Of a stretch of 64,000 bases of DNA, positions 8,434-18,146 are shown one piece after another; within the stretch, counting starts at the first letter, position 1; every line of letters begins with the position of its first letter. The notes under the pieces were generated by a model that saw only the letters and a program-made list of their open reading frames with translations, was not told where the DNA came from and did not search any database. A program made the translations under genes and the position numbers. This DNA comes from Amycolatopsis albispora (lineage in GTDB: Bacteria > Actinomycetota > Actinomycetes > Mycobacteriales > Pseudonocardiaceae). The stretch covers positions 5,208,001 through 5,272,000 of the forward strand of contig NZ_CP015163.1 in NCBI RefSeq assembly GCF_003312875.1, read 5' to 3'.

Positions 8434-10754
8434 CATCGCGCGACATCGACGCTCTCATCCGCCGTCTGGACGTCGACCAGAAGATCGCCCAGCTGCAGGG
8501 CCTGTCGGTCTACGACCTGGGTCTCGTCGACCAGGCGGCGACCGGCCGGAGCTGGGACTTCGGCAAGCTGCCCGAGCTGCGGCCCCACGGGGTCGGGCAC
8601 CTGTCGATGGTCTGGTTGCTGGACCCGGACCCGGCCGTCTTCCAGCGGCTGCTCGGCGAGCTCCAGGAACGGGCGCGCGAACTGAGCCCCTTCGGGATCG
8701 GCGCGCTCGTGCACGGCGAGGGTGTCAACGGGTTCCTGCACGAATCGGGTACCCAGTTCCCCACCGCGTGGGCACAGGCCGCGACCTTCGCGCCCGAGCT
8801 GACCCGGGCCTGCGCCGCCATCACCAGCGCCGAAATGCGCCAGACAGGCACGCAGCTGTGCTTCGCACCGGTGCTCGACGTGGCCAGGGACCCCCGCTGG
8901 GGCCGGGTCCACGAAACCTACGGTGAGGACCCCGAGCTGATCTCCCGGATGGGCATCGCGTTCGTGCGGGGGATCAACGGAGAGCACGGCGAATCCGGCG
9001 TGGCGGCTGTGGCCAAGCACTTCACCGGCTACGGCGCTTCCGAAGGTGGGCTGAACCAAGCCGCCTCCCCGCTGGGACGACGCACCATCCGCGACATCTA
9101 CGCCGAGCCGTTCCGGCGCGCGATCACCGAGGCCGGTCTCGACCTGGTGATGAACTCCTACAACGAGATCGACGGCATTCCCGCGGCGGCCGACCCATGG
9201 CTGCTCACCGACCTCCTGCGCGGCGAACTGGGCCTGTCCGGAGCCGTGGTCAGCGACTACGACTCGATCGGCATGCTGCTCAAGACCTACCACACCGCCA
9301 CCCGGCCCGCGGAGGCCGCCGTGCAGGCGCTGCGGGCGGGCCTGGACGTCGAACTGCCGAGCAACGAGACGTTCTCCTCGCTCGGCGAGGCCCTCAAGGA
9401 GGGGCTGATCGACGAGGAGCACCTCGACCGGGCGGTGGCCCGGGTGCTGCGGCTCAAGCAGCGGCTCGGCCTCGTCCCGGAACTTCCCTCCCCGGCGACA
9501 CCTCGGCCGGTCATCGGACCGAACCCGGGGAAGGACATCGCCGAACGGGCCATCGTGCTGCTGGAGAACGACGGGACGCTCCCGCTCGGCACCGCGGAGC
9601 GGGACATCCTCGTCGTCGGACCGGCCGCGGACGAAGTCCGCATCCACTTCGGCGCGTACACCGACGTGGCCAACCGTGAGGTGCCACTCGGCCTCGCAGA
9701 GATCATGGCCGGGCGAGTTCCGGAGCAGGTCTTCACCGACCTGTTCCAGGTCCGCTTCCCCGGCATCGAACCGGCCTTCGAGGCGCACGCCCGCCACCTG
9801 CACCCCGAAGTACCCACGGTCCTGGATGCCCTGCGGGAACGGCAGCCGCGCGTGCGGTACGCAAGCCTCGGGTCACTCGACGCCGATGCCGAACCGGTGG
9901 ACGCGGAAACCGTCCGGACCGCGGTGGGCGACGCCGATGTCGTGATCGCCGTCGTCGGCGAACGCACCGGCTGGGTCGGCAACAACACCGCCGGTGAAGG
10001 CCAGACCAGCGCCCGGCTCGAGCTGCCGGGCAACCAGGACGCACTGCTCGCCGCGCTGGCCGAGACCGGGCGGCCGGTGGTGACCGTGGTCGTCTCGGGC
10101 CGCCCGCTGCTGCTGGCGGACGCCGCCGCTGCCTCGTCGGCGATGGTGCTGGCCCCGCTGCTCGGGCAGTACGCCGGCGACGCGATCGCCCGCGTCCTCG
10201 TCGGCGAGGTCAACCCGAGCGGCAAGCTGCCCTCAACGTTCCCCCGGGTAACCGGGCAGCTTCCGCTGTACCACGGCCACCACTACGGCAGCGGCTACGA
10301 GCACCCCACGGGCCTGCGTCACGGCTACGGCGATCTCGCCGCCAACGGTCCCCTGTACGCCTTCGGGCACGGCTTGAGCTACACCGGCTTCTCGCTCGAA
10401 CTCGACCACGTCGGGCTGGCCACGAACGGCTCGGGACAGACCACGATCCTGGCCACGTGCACTGTGGCCAACACCGGAACGCGGGACGGCGCCACCGTCG
10501 TCCAGCTCTACGGCCGGGACGAGGCTGCTTCCGTGGTGAGACCCGTGCGCCAGCTGCTCACGTTCGAGCGCGTGGAACTTGCGCCCGGCGAGCGCCGTGA
10601 ACTCACCTTCGAGGTGCCCGCTGCGCGTCTCGCCTACACGTTGCCGGACGGCGACCGCGGGGTCGAACCCGGCGAGGTCACGCTGATGGTCGCGTTCGCG
10701 AGTGACGACGTTCGCGGCACCGGCTCGGTGTCGCTGCCGGAGGTGCACGCGTGA
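8430..10754 (+). CDS. GH3 family beta-glucosidase/beta-xylosidase, second paralogue
   Basis: A 774-residue enzyme with the complete GH3 layout: HGEGVNGFLHESGTQFPTAW, the DPRWGRVHETYGEDP motif, KHFTGYGASEGG, nucleophile Asp276 in VVSDYDSI, a sandwich domain (NPSGKLPSTFPR) and an FnIII-like C-terminus (FGHGLSYTGF). The DPRWGR/ETYGEDP version is typical of bacterial xylosidase/glucosidase GH3 enzymes and differs from the upstream paralogue, so the two probably cut different linkages. No signal peptide. It overlaps both neighbours by four bases, ATGA at the front and GTGA at the back. Confidence 0.92.
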   Translation: MTSRDIDALIRRLDVDQKIAQLQGLSVYDLGLVDQAATGRSWDFGKLPELRPHGVGHLSMVWLLDPDPAVFQRLLGELQERARELSPFGIGALVHGEGVNGFLHESGTQFPTAWAQAATFAPELTRACAAITSAEMRQTGTQLCFAPVLDVARDPRWGRVHETYGEDPELISRMGIAFVRGINGEHGESGVAAVAKHFTGYGASEGGLNQAASPLGRRTIRDIYAEPFRRAITEAGLDLVMNSYNEIDGIPAAADPWLLTDLLRGELGLSGAVVSDYDSIGMLLKTYHTATRPAEAAVQALRAGLDVELPSNETFSSLGEALKEGLIDEEHLDRAVARVLRLKQRLGLVPELPSPATPRPVIGPNPGKDIAERAIVLLENDGTLPLGTAERDILVVGPAADEVRIHFGAYTDVANREVPLGLAEIMAGRVPEQVFTDLFQVRFPGIEPAFEAHARHLHPEVPTVLDALRERQPRVRYASLGSLDADAEPVDAETVRTAVGDADVVIAVVGERTGWVGNNTAGEGQTSARLELPGNQDALLAALAETGRPVVTVVVSGRPLLLADAAAASSAMVLAPLLGQYAGDAIARVLVGEVNPSGKLPSTFPRVTGQLPLYHGHHYGSGYEHPTGLRHGYGDLAANGPLYAFGHGLSYTGFSLELDHVGLATNGSGQTTILATCTVANTGTRDGATVVQLYGRDEAASVVRPVRQLLTFERVELAPGERRELTFEVPAARLAYTLPDGDRGVEPGEVTLMVAFASDDVRGTGSVSLPEVHA

Positions 10755-13156
10755 AGCGGCAGCAGTTCTGCGAGGACTGGACCGTCCGCCCGAAGGTCAA
10801 CGAGTTCGCCGAACTCGGCGTCTCGCCACCCGAGGAGCCCATCACCCTGCCGCACGACGCCGTGATCGGCACACCGCGGGACGCCGAGCGAGGCGACGGC
10901 GCCCCGACCGGCTTCTTCCGCGGCGGCACCTGGGAGTACACGAAGAAGTTCTTCGTGCCCGAGGAGCACGCCGCCAGGCGGATCCGGATCGAGTTCGAGG
11001 GCGTCTACCGGTCGGCGCTGGTCTACCTCAACGACGACCTCGCCGGGTGCTGGGCGTCCGGTTACACCGGCTTCTCGGTCAAGGCCGACGACTTCCTCCG
11101 CTACGGCGAGCAGAACGTGCTGCGGGTCGAGGCGCGGGCCCATCGTGATTCACGCTGGTATTCGGGTGCGGGCATCCACCGTCCCGTCCACCTGATCGTC
11201 GCCGAGCCGGTCCACGTCGCCCTCGACGGCGTGCGCGTGACGACGCGCGATGTCGACGCGGCGCGGGCCGTCGCCGAGATCGCCACGACGATCGAGAACG
11301 AGGACGTCCGTCTTCGCACGGTCACCGTCGAAACCACGCTGCTCGACGCCGAAAACAGCGTCGTCGCGACGGACAAGGCGCCCGTGAGCGTGCTACCCGG
11401 CGAGGACGCCGTGTTCCGGCAGCGGTTGGCCGTGCCGGATCCGGCACTGTGGAGCCCCGAGATGCCCTCCCTCTATCGGGCGGTCGTCACCATCCGGATC
11501 GGCGATGAGATCACCGACGAAGCCGAAACGACGTTCGGCATCCGTACGTTCCAGCTCGACCCGGCTCGCGGGTTCCGCATCAACGGCGAAGTCGTCGACC
11601 TGCGCGGCGCCTGCATCCACCACGACAACGGCGTGCTCGGGGCCGCAGCGATCGGCCGGGCCGAGGAACGGCGCGTCGAGCTGCTGAAGCAGGCCGGGTT
11701 CAACGCCCTCCGCAGCGCGCACAACCCGATGAGCCGGGCCATGCTCGATGCCTGCGACCGGCTCGGTGTGCTCGTCATGGACGAAACCTTCGACATGTGG
11801 ACCCGGAGCAAGAGCGACTTCGACTACGCGCTCGACTTCGCCGACTGGTGGGAACGCGACATCGAAGCCATGGTCCGCAAAGATCAGAACCACGCCTGCG
11901 TCTTCGCCTACTCCATCGGCAACGAAATCCCGGAAGTCGGCACCCCGCACGGCGCGGTCTGGGCCCGGCGGCTCGCCGAGCACGTGCGGTCCCTGGACGA
12001 CACGCGGTTCGTGACCAGTGGCGTCAACGGCCTGCTCACCGCGCTCGACGACTTGAAGGCCGCGGCCGCCGAGGGCACCGGCGTCAACACGGCGATGGCG
12101 AACTGGGGTGATGTGCTCGACCAGGTCGGCGCCTCGGACCTGGTCACCGAACGCACCGCCGAGGTGTTCGCGACGCTCGACATCGCGGGCATGAACTACC
12201 TCGAAAGCCGCTACGAGATCGACCGCGAACTGTTCCCCCACCGGGTCATCGTCGGCTCCGAAACCTTCCCGACGCACATCGACAAGCTCTGGGAACTGGT
12301 CAAGCGGCACCCGCATGTCATCGGCGACTTCACCTGGACCGGCTGGGACTACCTCGGCGAAGCCGGCGTCGGCCGCCCCCAGTACGGGGACACCCCGGCC
12401 GCGTTCCTGGGCGGCTACCCGTGGCTGACGGCCTGGGTCGGTGACATCGACATCACCGGGAACCGGCGACCGGCGTCGTACTACCGCGAGATCGTCTTCG
12501 GTCTGCGTCCGGCGCCGTATATCGCGGTGCAGCGGCCAGAAAACCGCGGCCGAGCCGCCGTGTCCTCGCCGTGGGCCTGGTCCGACGCGCTACCGGCCTG
12601 GACATGGCCCGGCCACGAAGGCAAGCCGGTGATCGTCGAGGTCTACAGCGACGCCGACGAAGTCGAGTTGCTGCTCAACGGCACCTCCCTCGGCCGCCGC
12701 CCGGCCGGGAGGCAACACCGGTACCGCACGGAGTTCGAGGTGCCGTACACGCCGGGGACCCTCGAGGTTGTCGCCTGCACGGGCGAACGCGCCGAACTCC
12801 ATACCGCCACCGGCGAGCCGAGTCTCACCGCGACCACCGACCGCCCGGTCGTCCGGGCCGATGTGGACGACTTGGCCTTCGTCGACATCGCCCTCGTCGA
12901 CGCCGACGGCGTCGTCTTCACCAGCGTCGAGCGCCAGGTCCGGGTCACGGTCGAGGGGCCGGGCCGGCTGCAGGGCTTGGGCAGCGGCGACCCGACGAGC
13001 ACTGAGTCGTTCGCCGACGACAGCCATCCGACGTTCAACGGGCGTGCGCTGGCGGTGATCAGGCCCTCCGGACCCGGTGAAATCCGGATCGTCGTCACCG
13101 ACGACACAGGCTTGCGTACCGAAGTCACGGTGACCGCGGAGAAGATCGAGAAATGA
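10751..13156 (+). CDS. GH2 family beta-galactosidase-like glycosidase
   Basis: An 801-residue enzyme. The sugar-binding jelly roll (about 20-150, with GVYRSALVYLNDD and SRWYSGAGIHRPVHL), an immunoglobulin-like domain and the TIM barrel occur in family order. Acid/base Glu392 lies in SIGNEIPE and nucleophile Glu504 in VGSETFPT. Extra beta domains at the C-terminus (about 600-800) match the DUF4982/invasin-like tails of large GH2 enzymes. Possible activities are beta-galactosidase, glucuronidase or related; sequence alone does not decide. No signal peptide. GTG start overlaps the preceding stop, and the stop overlaps the GH43 start. Confidence 0.9.
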   Translation: MKRQQFCEDWTVRPKVNEFAELGVSPPEEPITLPHDAVIGTPRDAERGDGAPTGFFRGGTWEYTKKFFVPEEHAARRIRIEFEGVYRSALVYLNDDLAGCWASGYTGFSVKADDFLRYGEQNVLRVEARAHRDSRWYSGAGIHRPVHLIVAEPVHVALDGVRVTTRDVDAARAVAEIATTIENEDVRLRTVTVETTLLDAENSVVATDKAPVSVLPGEDAVFRQRLAVPDPALWSPEMPSLYRAVVTIRIGDEITDEAETTFGIRTFQLDPARGFRINGEVVDLRGACIHHDNGVLGAAAIGRAEERRVELLKQAGFNALRSAHNPMSRAMLDACDRLGVLVMDETFDMWTRSKSDFDYALDFADWWERDIEAMVRKDQNHACVFAYSIGNEIPEVGTPHGAVWARRLAEHVRSLDDTRFVTSGVNGLLTALDDLKAAAAEGTGVNTAMANWGDVLDQVGASDLVTERTAEVFATLDIAGMNYLESRYEIDRELFPHRVIVGSETFPTHIDKLWELVKRHPHVIGDFTWTGWDYLGEAGVGRPQYGDTPAAFLGGYPWLTAWVGDIDITGNRRPASYYREIVFGLRPAPYIAVQRPENRGRAAVSSPWAWSDALPAWTWPGHEGKPVIVEVYSDADEVELLLNGTSLGRRPAGRQHRYRTEFEVPYTPGTLEVVACTGERAELHTATGEPSLTATTDRPVVRADVDDLAFVDIALVDADGVVFTSVERQVRVTVEGPGRLQGLGSGDPTSTESFADDSHPTFNGRALAVIRPSGPGEIRIVVTDDTGLRTEVTVTAEKIEK

Positions 13157-14604
13157 CAGCACCGATCATCGCCGGGTTCTACCCCGATCCGAGTATCTGC
13201 CGGGCGGGAGACGTCTACTACGTCGCCAACTCCAGCTTCGAGTACGCGCCGGGCGTACCGATCCACCGCAGCACCGACCTGGTGACCTGGACGCCCATAG
13301 GCAACGCGCTACGGCGTCCCAGCCAGCTGGACGTCCGCGCCGCTCCGGCGAGCACCGGGGTGTATGCCCCAACCCTGCGCCACCACGCCGGCAAGTTCTG
13401 GCTCGTGACGACGAACGTGCTCGAAACGCACCGCGGTCAGCTGATCGTCACGGCTGATGACCCAGCGGGGCCGTGGTCGGATCCGGTCTACGTGGACGGC
13501 GCCATCGGGATCGACCCGGACCTCGCCTGGGACGAGCACGGGGTCTGTCACCTCACATGGGCCTCAAACGCGCCGGGAATCGCGAGCATGCCGATCGATC
13601 CCGCGACGGGGACGGCGCTCGGCCCGTCGCGACTGCTGTGGCAGGGCACCGGGCTGGCGTATCCCGAGGGACCGCACCTGTACCGGCGGGACGGCTGGTG
13701 GTATCTCATGCTCGCGGAGGGCGGCACCGAGCGCGGCCACACCGTCACCATCGCACGTTCCCGTTCCCTCAACGGACCCTACGAAGCCGCGCCGGCCAAC
13801 CCGATCTTCACCCACCGCAGCACCACGCATCCTGTGCAGAACACCGGTCACGCCGACCTCGTCGAGCTGGCCGACGGCTCGTGGGCGATGGTCCACCTCG
13901 GCGTCCGTCCCCACGGCCGCACCCCGATGTTCCACGTCAACGGCCGCGAGACGTTCATCGCCGGGGTGCACTGGGTTGACGGCTGGCCGGTGGTCGATGA
14001 GGAGCGCTTCGCCCCGGTCACCCCGGACCACTCGTTCGACGACCGCTTCGACTCGGCCGAGTTCGACGACCGCTGGGTATCCCCGAACGTCTTTCCGGAC
14101 AGCTTCACGCGGCGAGAGGACGGCCGTCTCGTGCTGATCGCTCCCTTCGAGGGCGGTCCAAAGCCGGTGCTCTCGGCGCGGGTGCGTGACCGGGAATGGA
14201 CGGCCGAGGCCGAACTCGACACGTCTGCGGGCACCGGACGATTCCTCGTCCGGATCGACGGATCGCACTGGTACGGACTCACCGCCGACGCGGAGACGGT
14301 CACGGCCACCGTCGTCATCGGCCCCGCCCGCACAACCATCGCCGAGGTCCCGGTACGTGGGCGGGTGACCCTGCGCATTTCGGTCCGCAAGCCCACAGCG
14401 GTCCCTCCCATGCCTGCTCATGAGCCCGACCTCATCGAGCTGGCCGTCGTCGGCCACGACGGGACGGCGGAAGTGCTCGGGACTTTCGACGGACGCTATC
14501 TGTCCACCGAAGTGGCCGGCGGGTTCACCGGGCGCACCTTCGGGGTGGAGCCCGTCGCGGGCGAAGTCGCGGTCCACCACATCTCGTATCGTTCCCATCG
14601 CTGA
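13153..14604 (+). CDS. GH43 family beta-xylosidase / alpha-L-arabinofuranosidase
   Basis: A 483-residue inverting glycosidase. The five-bladed propeller motifs are clear: catalytic base Asp12 in FYPDPSIC, pKa modulator Asp121 in IGIDPDLAW and general acid Glu172 in AYPEGPHLY. The C-terminal 170 residues (from about DHSFDDRFDSAEFDDRWVSP) form the concanavalin-like beta sandwich typical of GH43 beta-xylosidases. No signal peptide. Likely removes a terminal xylose or arabinose from the sugar chain; that assignment comes from the family and the operon. Confidence 0.92.
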   Translation: MTAPIIAGFYPDPSICRAGDVYYVANSSFEYAPGVPIHRSTDLVTWTPIGNALRRPSQLDVRAAPASTGVYAPTLRHHAGKFWLVTTNVLETHRGQLIVTADDPAGPWSDPVYVDGAIGIDPDLAWDEHGVCHLTWASNAPGIASMPIDPATGTALGPSRLLWQGTGLAYPEGPHLYRRDGWWYLMLAEGGTERGHTVTIARSRSLNGPYEAAPANPIFTHRSTTHPVQNTGHADLVELADGSWAMVHLGVRPHGRTPMFHVNGRETFIAGVHWVDGWPVVDEERFAPVTPDHSFDDRFDSAEFDDRWVSPNVFPDSFTRREDGRLVLIAPFEGGPKPVLSARVRDREWTAEAELDTSAGTGRFLVRIDGSHWYGLTADAETVTATVVIGPARTTIAEVPVRGRVTLRISVRKPTAVPPMPAHEPDLIELAVVGHDGTAEVLGTFDGRYLSTEVAGGFTGRTFGVEPVAGEVAVHHISYRSHR

Positions 14605-14615
14605 AAAGGAAACTC

Positions 14616-17057
14616 GTGGAGCATCCCCGGAAGACCACCTTCGTCGCGCCTGCGGCGCCGGACAGCGCGGCGCCGTACTTCCGACGCGAGTTCACCGCCG
14701 CAGAACCCCGACGCGCGACGCTGAACGTCACCGGGCTCGGCATCGTCGAGCCCTACCTCAACGGCGTCCGCGTGGGCGACGAGGTGCTCGCACCGGGCTG
14801 GACGTCTTACCGCCACCGCCTGCACGTGAGCCGGCACGACGTCACGGACCTGGTACGCGAAGGCGCGAACGCGGTCGGCGCGATCGTCGGGGACGGCTGG
14901 GCAGTGGGCCGGATCGGGTACGAGGGCCGGCGCAACCACTACACCGACCGGCCTGCGCTGTTCCTCCAGCTCGAACTCGACTACGGCGACCGTACCGAGG
15001 TTGTGAGCACGGCGGAGGGATTCCGCTACGGGACCGGCGCGGTGCTCGCCGGGGATCTGCTCGACGGCGAAACCTACGACGCGCGGCTCGAGCCCGAGGG
15101 CTGGAACCTGCCCGGGTTCGACGACCGCCACTGGACGCCGGCCGCGCTGTTCGAGTGGGACCGCGGCACCCTGGTCGCCACGGGCGCGCCACCGATCCGG
15201 CGGATCGAGGAGCTCGCCCCGATCTCTGTGACCACGAGCCCGTCCGGGAAGACGATCGTCGACTTCGGACAGAACCTCGTCGGCTGGGTCCGGATCTCCA
15301 CCTCTGGCCCTGCTGGAGCGACGATCACCCTCCGGCACGCGGAAGTCCTCACCGGCGGCGAACTGGACACGTCGACGCTGCGCACCGCGGCCGCAACCGA
15401 CCAGTACACCTGCCGTGGCGGCCGGGAAACCTGGGAGCCCCGGTTCACCTTCCACGGCTTCCGCTACGCCGAGGTCGATGGGCCATACGACGAAATCCGG
15501 GCCGTGGTGGTGCACAGCGACATGGCGCGCACCGGCTGGTTCAGCTCCTCGCACGAACTGCTCAACCGCCTGCACACCAACGTCGTCTGGTCGATGCGCG
15601 GCAACTTCGTCGGCGTGCCGACCGACTGCCCTCAGCGTGACGAACGGCTCGGCTGGACCGGAGACCTCAACGCGTTCGCTCCCACCGCGGCGTTCCTGTA
15701 CGACGTGCGGGGCGTTCTCGGTTCTTGGCTCGCGGATCTGGCCGCCGAGCAACGGGACAAGAGTTACGTGCCCATGGTGGTCCCGGACGTGCTGTCAACA
15801 CCGTCGCCCCCGACCGCGTTGTGGAGCGATGCCGCGGTCAGCGTGCCGTGGGCCCTCTACCGTGAGTACGGCGACGAGGAGGTCCTGCGCCGCCAGTACG
15901 ACTCCATGGCGATGTTCGTCCGGGACGTCGAGGGACGGCTCGACGAGAACGGCCTGTGGAGCACCGGGTACCAATTCGGCGACTGGCTCGACCCCGACGC
16001 GCCGGACGACAATCCCGCCGGCGGCAAGACCGACCGGTACCTCGTCGCCGCGGCTTTCCTGTGCCGGGTGACCCGGGAAATGGCCGACACCTCAGCGGTA
16101 CTCGGGAAGGACGGGGACGCCCGCCACTTCACCGCGCTCGCCAAGCGGGTGCGAGCCGCGTTCCGCCGCGAGTACGTCACGGCCGCCGGCCGTGTCAGCG
16201 GCGAGACAGTCACCGCATACGCGCTCGCGATCTGCTTCGGCACCCTTGATCCTGCTCAGGAAAGCCATGCCGGTCACCAGCTCGCGCAGCTGGTCGCCAA
16301 GGCCGGCTACCGGATCTCCACCGGATTCGCTGGTACCCCGTACGTGTGCGAAGCGCTGAGCCGCACCGATCACCTCGACGAGGCATACCTGGTCCTCCTC
16401 GAAACCGGCTGCCCCTCGTTCCTGTACCCGGTCACCATGAGCGCCACCACGATCTGGGAACGCTGGGACGCCATCCGCCCGGACGGCACCCTCCACCCGT
16501 CCGGGCTGGGCTCGCACAACCACTACGCACTCGGGGCGGTGGCGAACTGGATGCACCGCGTCGTTGGCGGCCTCTCCCCGATCGAGCCCGGCTACCGCAC
16601 CATGCGCATCGCGCCTCGTCCGGGCGGCGGCCTCACCCACGCCACGCTCACGCACGACACGGTCCACGGCCGGGTCGTCGTCACCTGGCGCATCGCGGAC
16701 GGCCGCCTGCGCCTGGAGGTCACCATCCCCGAGGGAACGGCGGCGACCGTCGAGCTGCCGCTGCACGCGGGCGGACTGGCCGAGGAGATCACCGGAGGCG
16801 ATCACTGCTGGGAATACGACCTGCCTCGAGCGCAGCAGCGCGAGTACACCTTGGACACTCCACTTCGGACACTGGCTGACGATCCGGAGGTCTGGCGCGC
16901 GGTCACCGCCGTGTTCGGCAAGCACCTTCCCGGCATCCCGATCGACGGCAGCACCCCGGGTGTCTCGCTCAACACCGTGCTCGGGTACTTCCCGGCAACA
17001 CCGGCCGAACTGAAGGCCGACCTCGTAGCCGCTATCGGCGACAAGGGAAAGAGCTGA
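14616..17057 (+). CDS. GH78 family alpha-L-rhamnosidase
   Basis: An 813-residue enzyme starting at GTG 14616 behind AAAAGGAAA. N-terminal beta domains (LNVTGLGIVEPYLNG, APGWTSYRHRL, DFGQNLVGWV) are standard for bacterial rhamnosidases. The (alpha/alpha)6 catalytic domain has the TDCPQRDERLGWTGD signature with Glu343 and the later TTIWERWD motif. The product class, inverting release of alpha-linked rhamnose, is a hallmark of plant flavonoid, steroidal or triterpenoid glycoside use. It is the last plus-strand gene of the operon. A C-terminal extension (about 750-813) carries a helical segment with two PAT/P-E rich turns of unknown role. Confidence 0.93.
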   Translation: MEHPRKTTFVAPAAPDSAAPYFRREFTAAEPRRATLNVTGLGIVEPYLNGVRVGDEVLAPGWTSYRHRLHVSRHDVTDLVREGANAVGAIVGDGWAVGRIGYEGRRNHYTDRPALFLQLELDYGDRTEVVSTAEGFRYGTGAVLAGDLLDGETYDARLEPEGWNLPGFDDRHWTPAALFEWDRGTLVATGAPPIRRIEELAPISVTTSPSGKTIVDFGQNLVGWVRISTSGPAGATITLRHAEVLTGGELDTSTLRTAAATDQYTCRGGRETWEPRFTFHGFRYAEVDGPYDEIRAVVVHSDMARTGWFSSSHELLNRLHTNVVWSMRGNFVGVPTDCPQRDERLGWTGDLNAFAPTAAFLYDVRGVLGSWLADLAAEQRDKSYVPMVVPDVLSTPSPPTALWSDAAVSVPWALYREYGDEEVLRRQYDSMAMFVRDVEGRLDENGLWSTGYQFGDWLDPDAPDDNPAGGKTDRYLVAAAFLCRVTREMADTSAVLGKDGDARHFTALAKRVRAAFRREYVTAAGRVSGETVTAYALAICFGTLDPAQESHAGHQLAQLVAKAGYRISTGFAGTPYVCEALSRTDHLDEAYLVLLETGCPSFLYPVTMSATTIWERWDAIRPDGTLHPSGLGSHNHYALGAVANWMHRVVGGLSPIEPGYRTMRIAPRPGGGLTHATLTHDTVHGRVVVTWRIADGRLRLEVTIPEGTAATVELPLHAGGLAEEITGGDHCWEYDLPRAQQREYTLDTPLRTLADDPEVWRAVTAVFGKHLPGIPIDGSTPGVSLNTVLGYFPATPAELKADLVAAIGDKGKS

Positions 17058-17123
17058 CAAACCTTAGGCGGTCCCGGCCCAGCCACGCTGCGACGGTGAA
17101 GGTCTGCGCAATCCTGGTCACGG

Positions 17124-17422
17124 TCAGGCACCGGGCCGACGGGGCTCGAGGACGACAACCGGGATCTCGCGATCGGTCTTGTCCTGATAGGAGTCGTAGT
17201 CGGGCCAGGTCTCCACAGGCCCGGCCCACCACGCGTCGCGTTCCTCACCCTCGGCACGGCGCGCGACGTACTGTCCGACGATCGCGCCGTCCTGCAACGC
17301 GACGTGAGGATCAGCCAGGACTCCGTGCCGCCGGTGCGTTCGTAACGTTCGACCTGCTCGGCGATCCAGGACGCTGGGCTCGGCGCGTACTCCCCGGTCG
17401 ACGACAGCGCGATTCCCCTCGT
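17124..17422 (-). pseudogene. Remnant of a deazaflavin (F420)-dependent nitroreductase
   Basis: On the minus strand an N-terminal piece (TGEYAPSPASWIAEQVERYE then RTGGTE) is followed, in another frame, by a C-terminal piece (ADPHVALQDGAIVGQYVA ... WPDYDSYQDKTDREIPVVVL). Both match the F420-dependent nitroreductase (DDN-like) family. The roughly 55 residues that normally lie between them, including the cofactor-binding segment, are missing, so this is an internal deletion with frame change, not a single-base error. No start codon remains. It ends the minus-strand catabolic block and abuts the end of the GH operon. Confidence 0.8.
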
Positions 17423-17447
17423 TCAGCTGGTACTTCAGGAAGATCTT

Positions 17448-18098
17448 TCAGTCGTCCAATATCAGGCCGAGGGCCTGGGCGAACGCGGGAGCCAGTTGCA
17501 GCAGCTGGACGTTGTTGATCCGCACGCCCGCCAGCGAGTCGTAACCACTCTGAATGTCGACCTCGGACGCGCCGCGCAGATCCACGTTCTCGGCTTTCAT
17601 TCCGTCCAGGTGGAGCGAGGAAATCCGCGAGCCGGGGAAGGAAACATTGGTCAGCACCGCATCCGCGAAATCAACATCCTGCATGACGCAATTGGTGAAC
17701 GTGACATTGCGGAGCTCGGCGTTCCGCAGGTTGGTTCCCACCAATTTGCAGCCGAAGAAGCCGACTCGGCTCATCGCCGAGTCGAACAGCGCGGTCCCGG
17801 CGAAGACTGTCGTCCCAAACTCGACATCGAGCCAGCTCGTCTGGGCGAAATCAGCGCTGTTCATCCGGCAGTTGTCGATCCACACGTCGTTGAACCGGCC
17901 TCGCCGCAACTGGGCGCGATCGAAGTCGACGCCCGTGAACGCGGACTCCAGGAAACTCGAACCGCCGGCCTGGACGCCCTCGAACGAAACATCCTGGAAC
18001 AGGGCAGTGTCGAACTGTTCCCCCTGCACCGGGGCGCTCTCCGCCGCTTGCAGGTGGGAAAAGTAGGGCAGGTCGCTGATATTGCGGGGTTCGGGCAC
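17448..18098 (-). CDS. Pentapeptide-repeat protein
   Basis: About 216 residues from GTG 18098, chosen because GAGG lies six bases upstream; a TTG at 18110 is the alternative. Residues 25-190 are tandem pentapeptides of the A(D/N)LXX type, such as VSFEGVQAGGSSFLESAF, AQLRRGRFNDVW and VDFADAVLTNVSF, predicting a right-handed quadrilateral beta-helix. These folds serve as protein-interaction scaffolds or DNA mimics. There is no membrane anchor. It is the last intact gene of the catabolic block, 48 bp after the ferredoxin reductase; a role in that pathway is not established. Confidence 0.8.
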   Translation of the reverse strand: MPEPRNISDLPYFSHLQAAESAPVQGEQFDTALFQDVSFEGVQAGGSSFLESAFTGVDFDRAQLRRGRFNDVWIDNCRMNSADFAQTSWLDVEFGTTVFAGTALFDSAMSRVGFFGCKLVGTNLRNAELRNVTFTNCVMQDVDFADAVLTNVSFPGSRISSLHLDGMKAENVDLRGASEVDIQSGYDSLAGVRINNVQLLQLAPAFAQALGLILDD

Positions 18099-18146
18099 TG
18101 CTGACCTCAAATCCTGTGATGGGTGCTTCGGACGTTGAAGCTCGGA

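Noticed and set aside
14420..15640. Long plus-strand frame overlapping GH43 and GH78
   Set aside because: Arg/Ala/Pro-rich shadow of the GH78 gene in another frame; GH78 motifs settle the correct frame.
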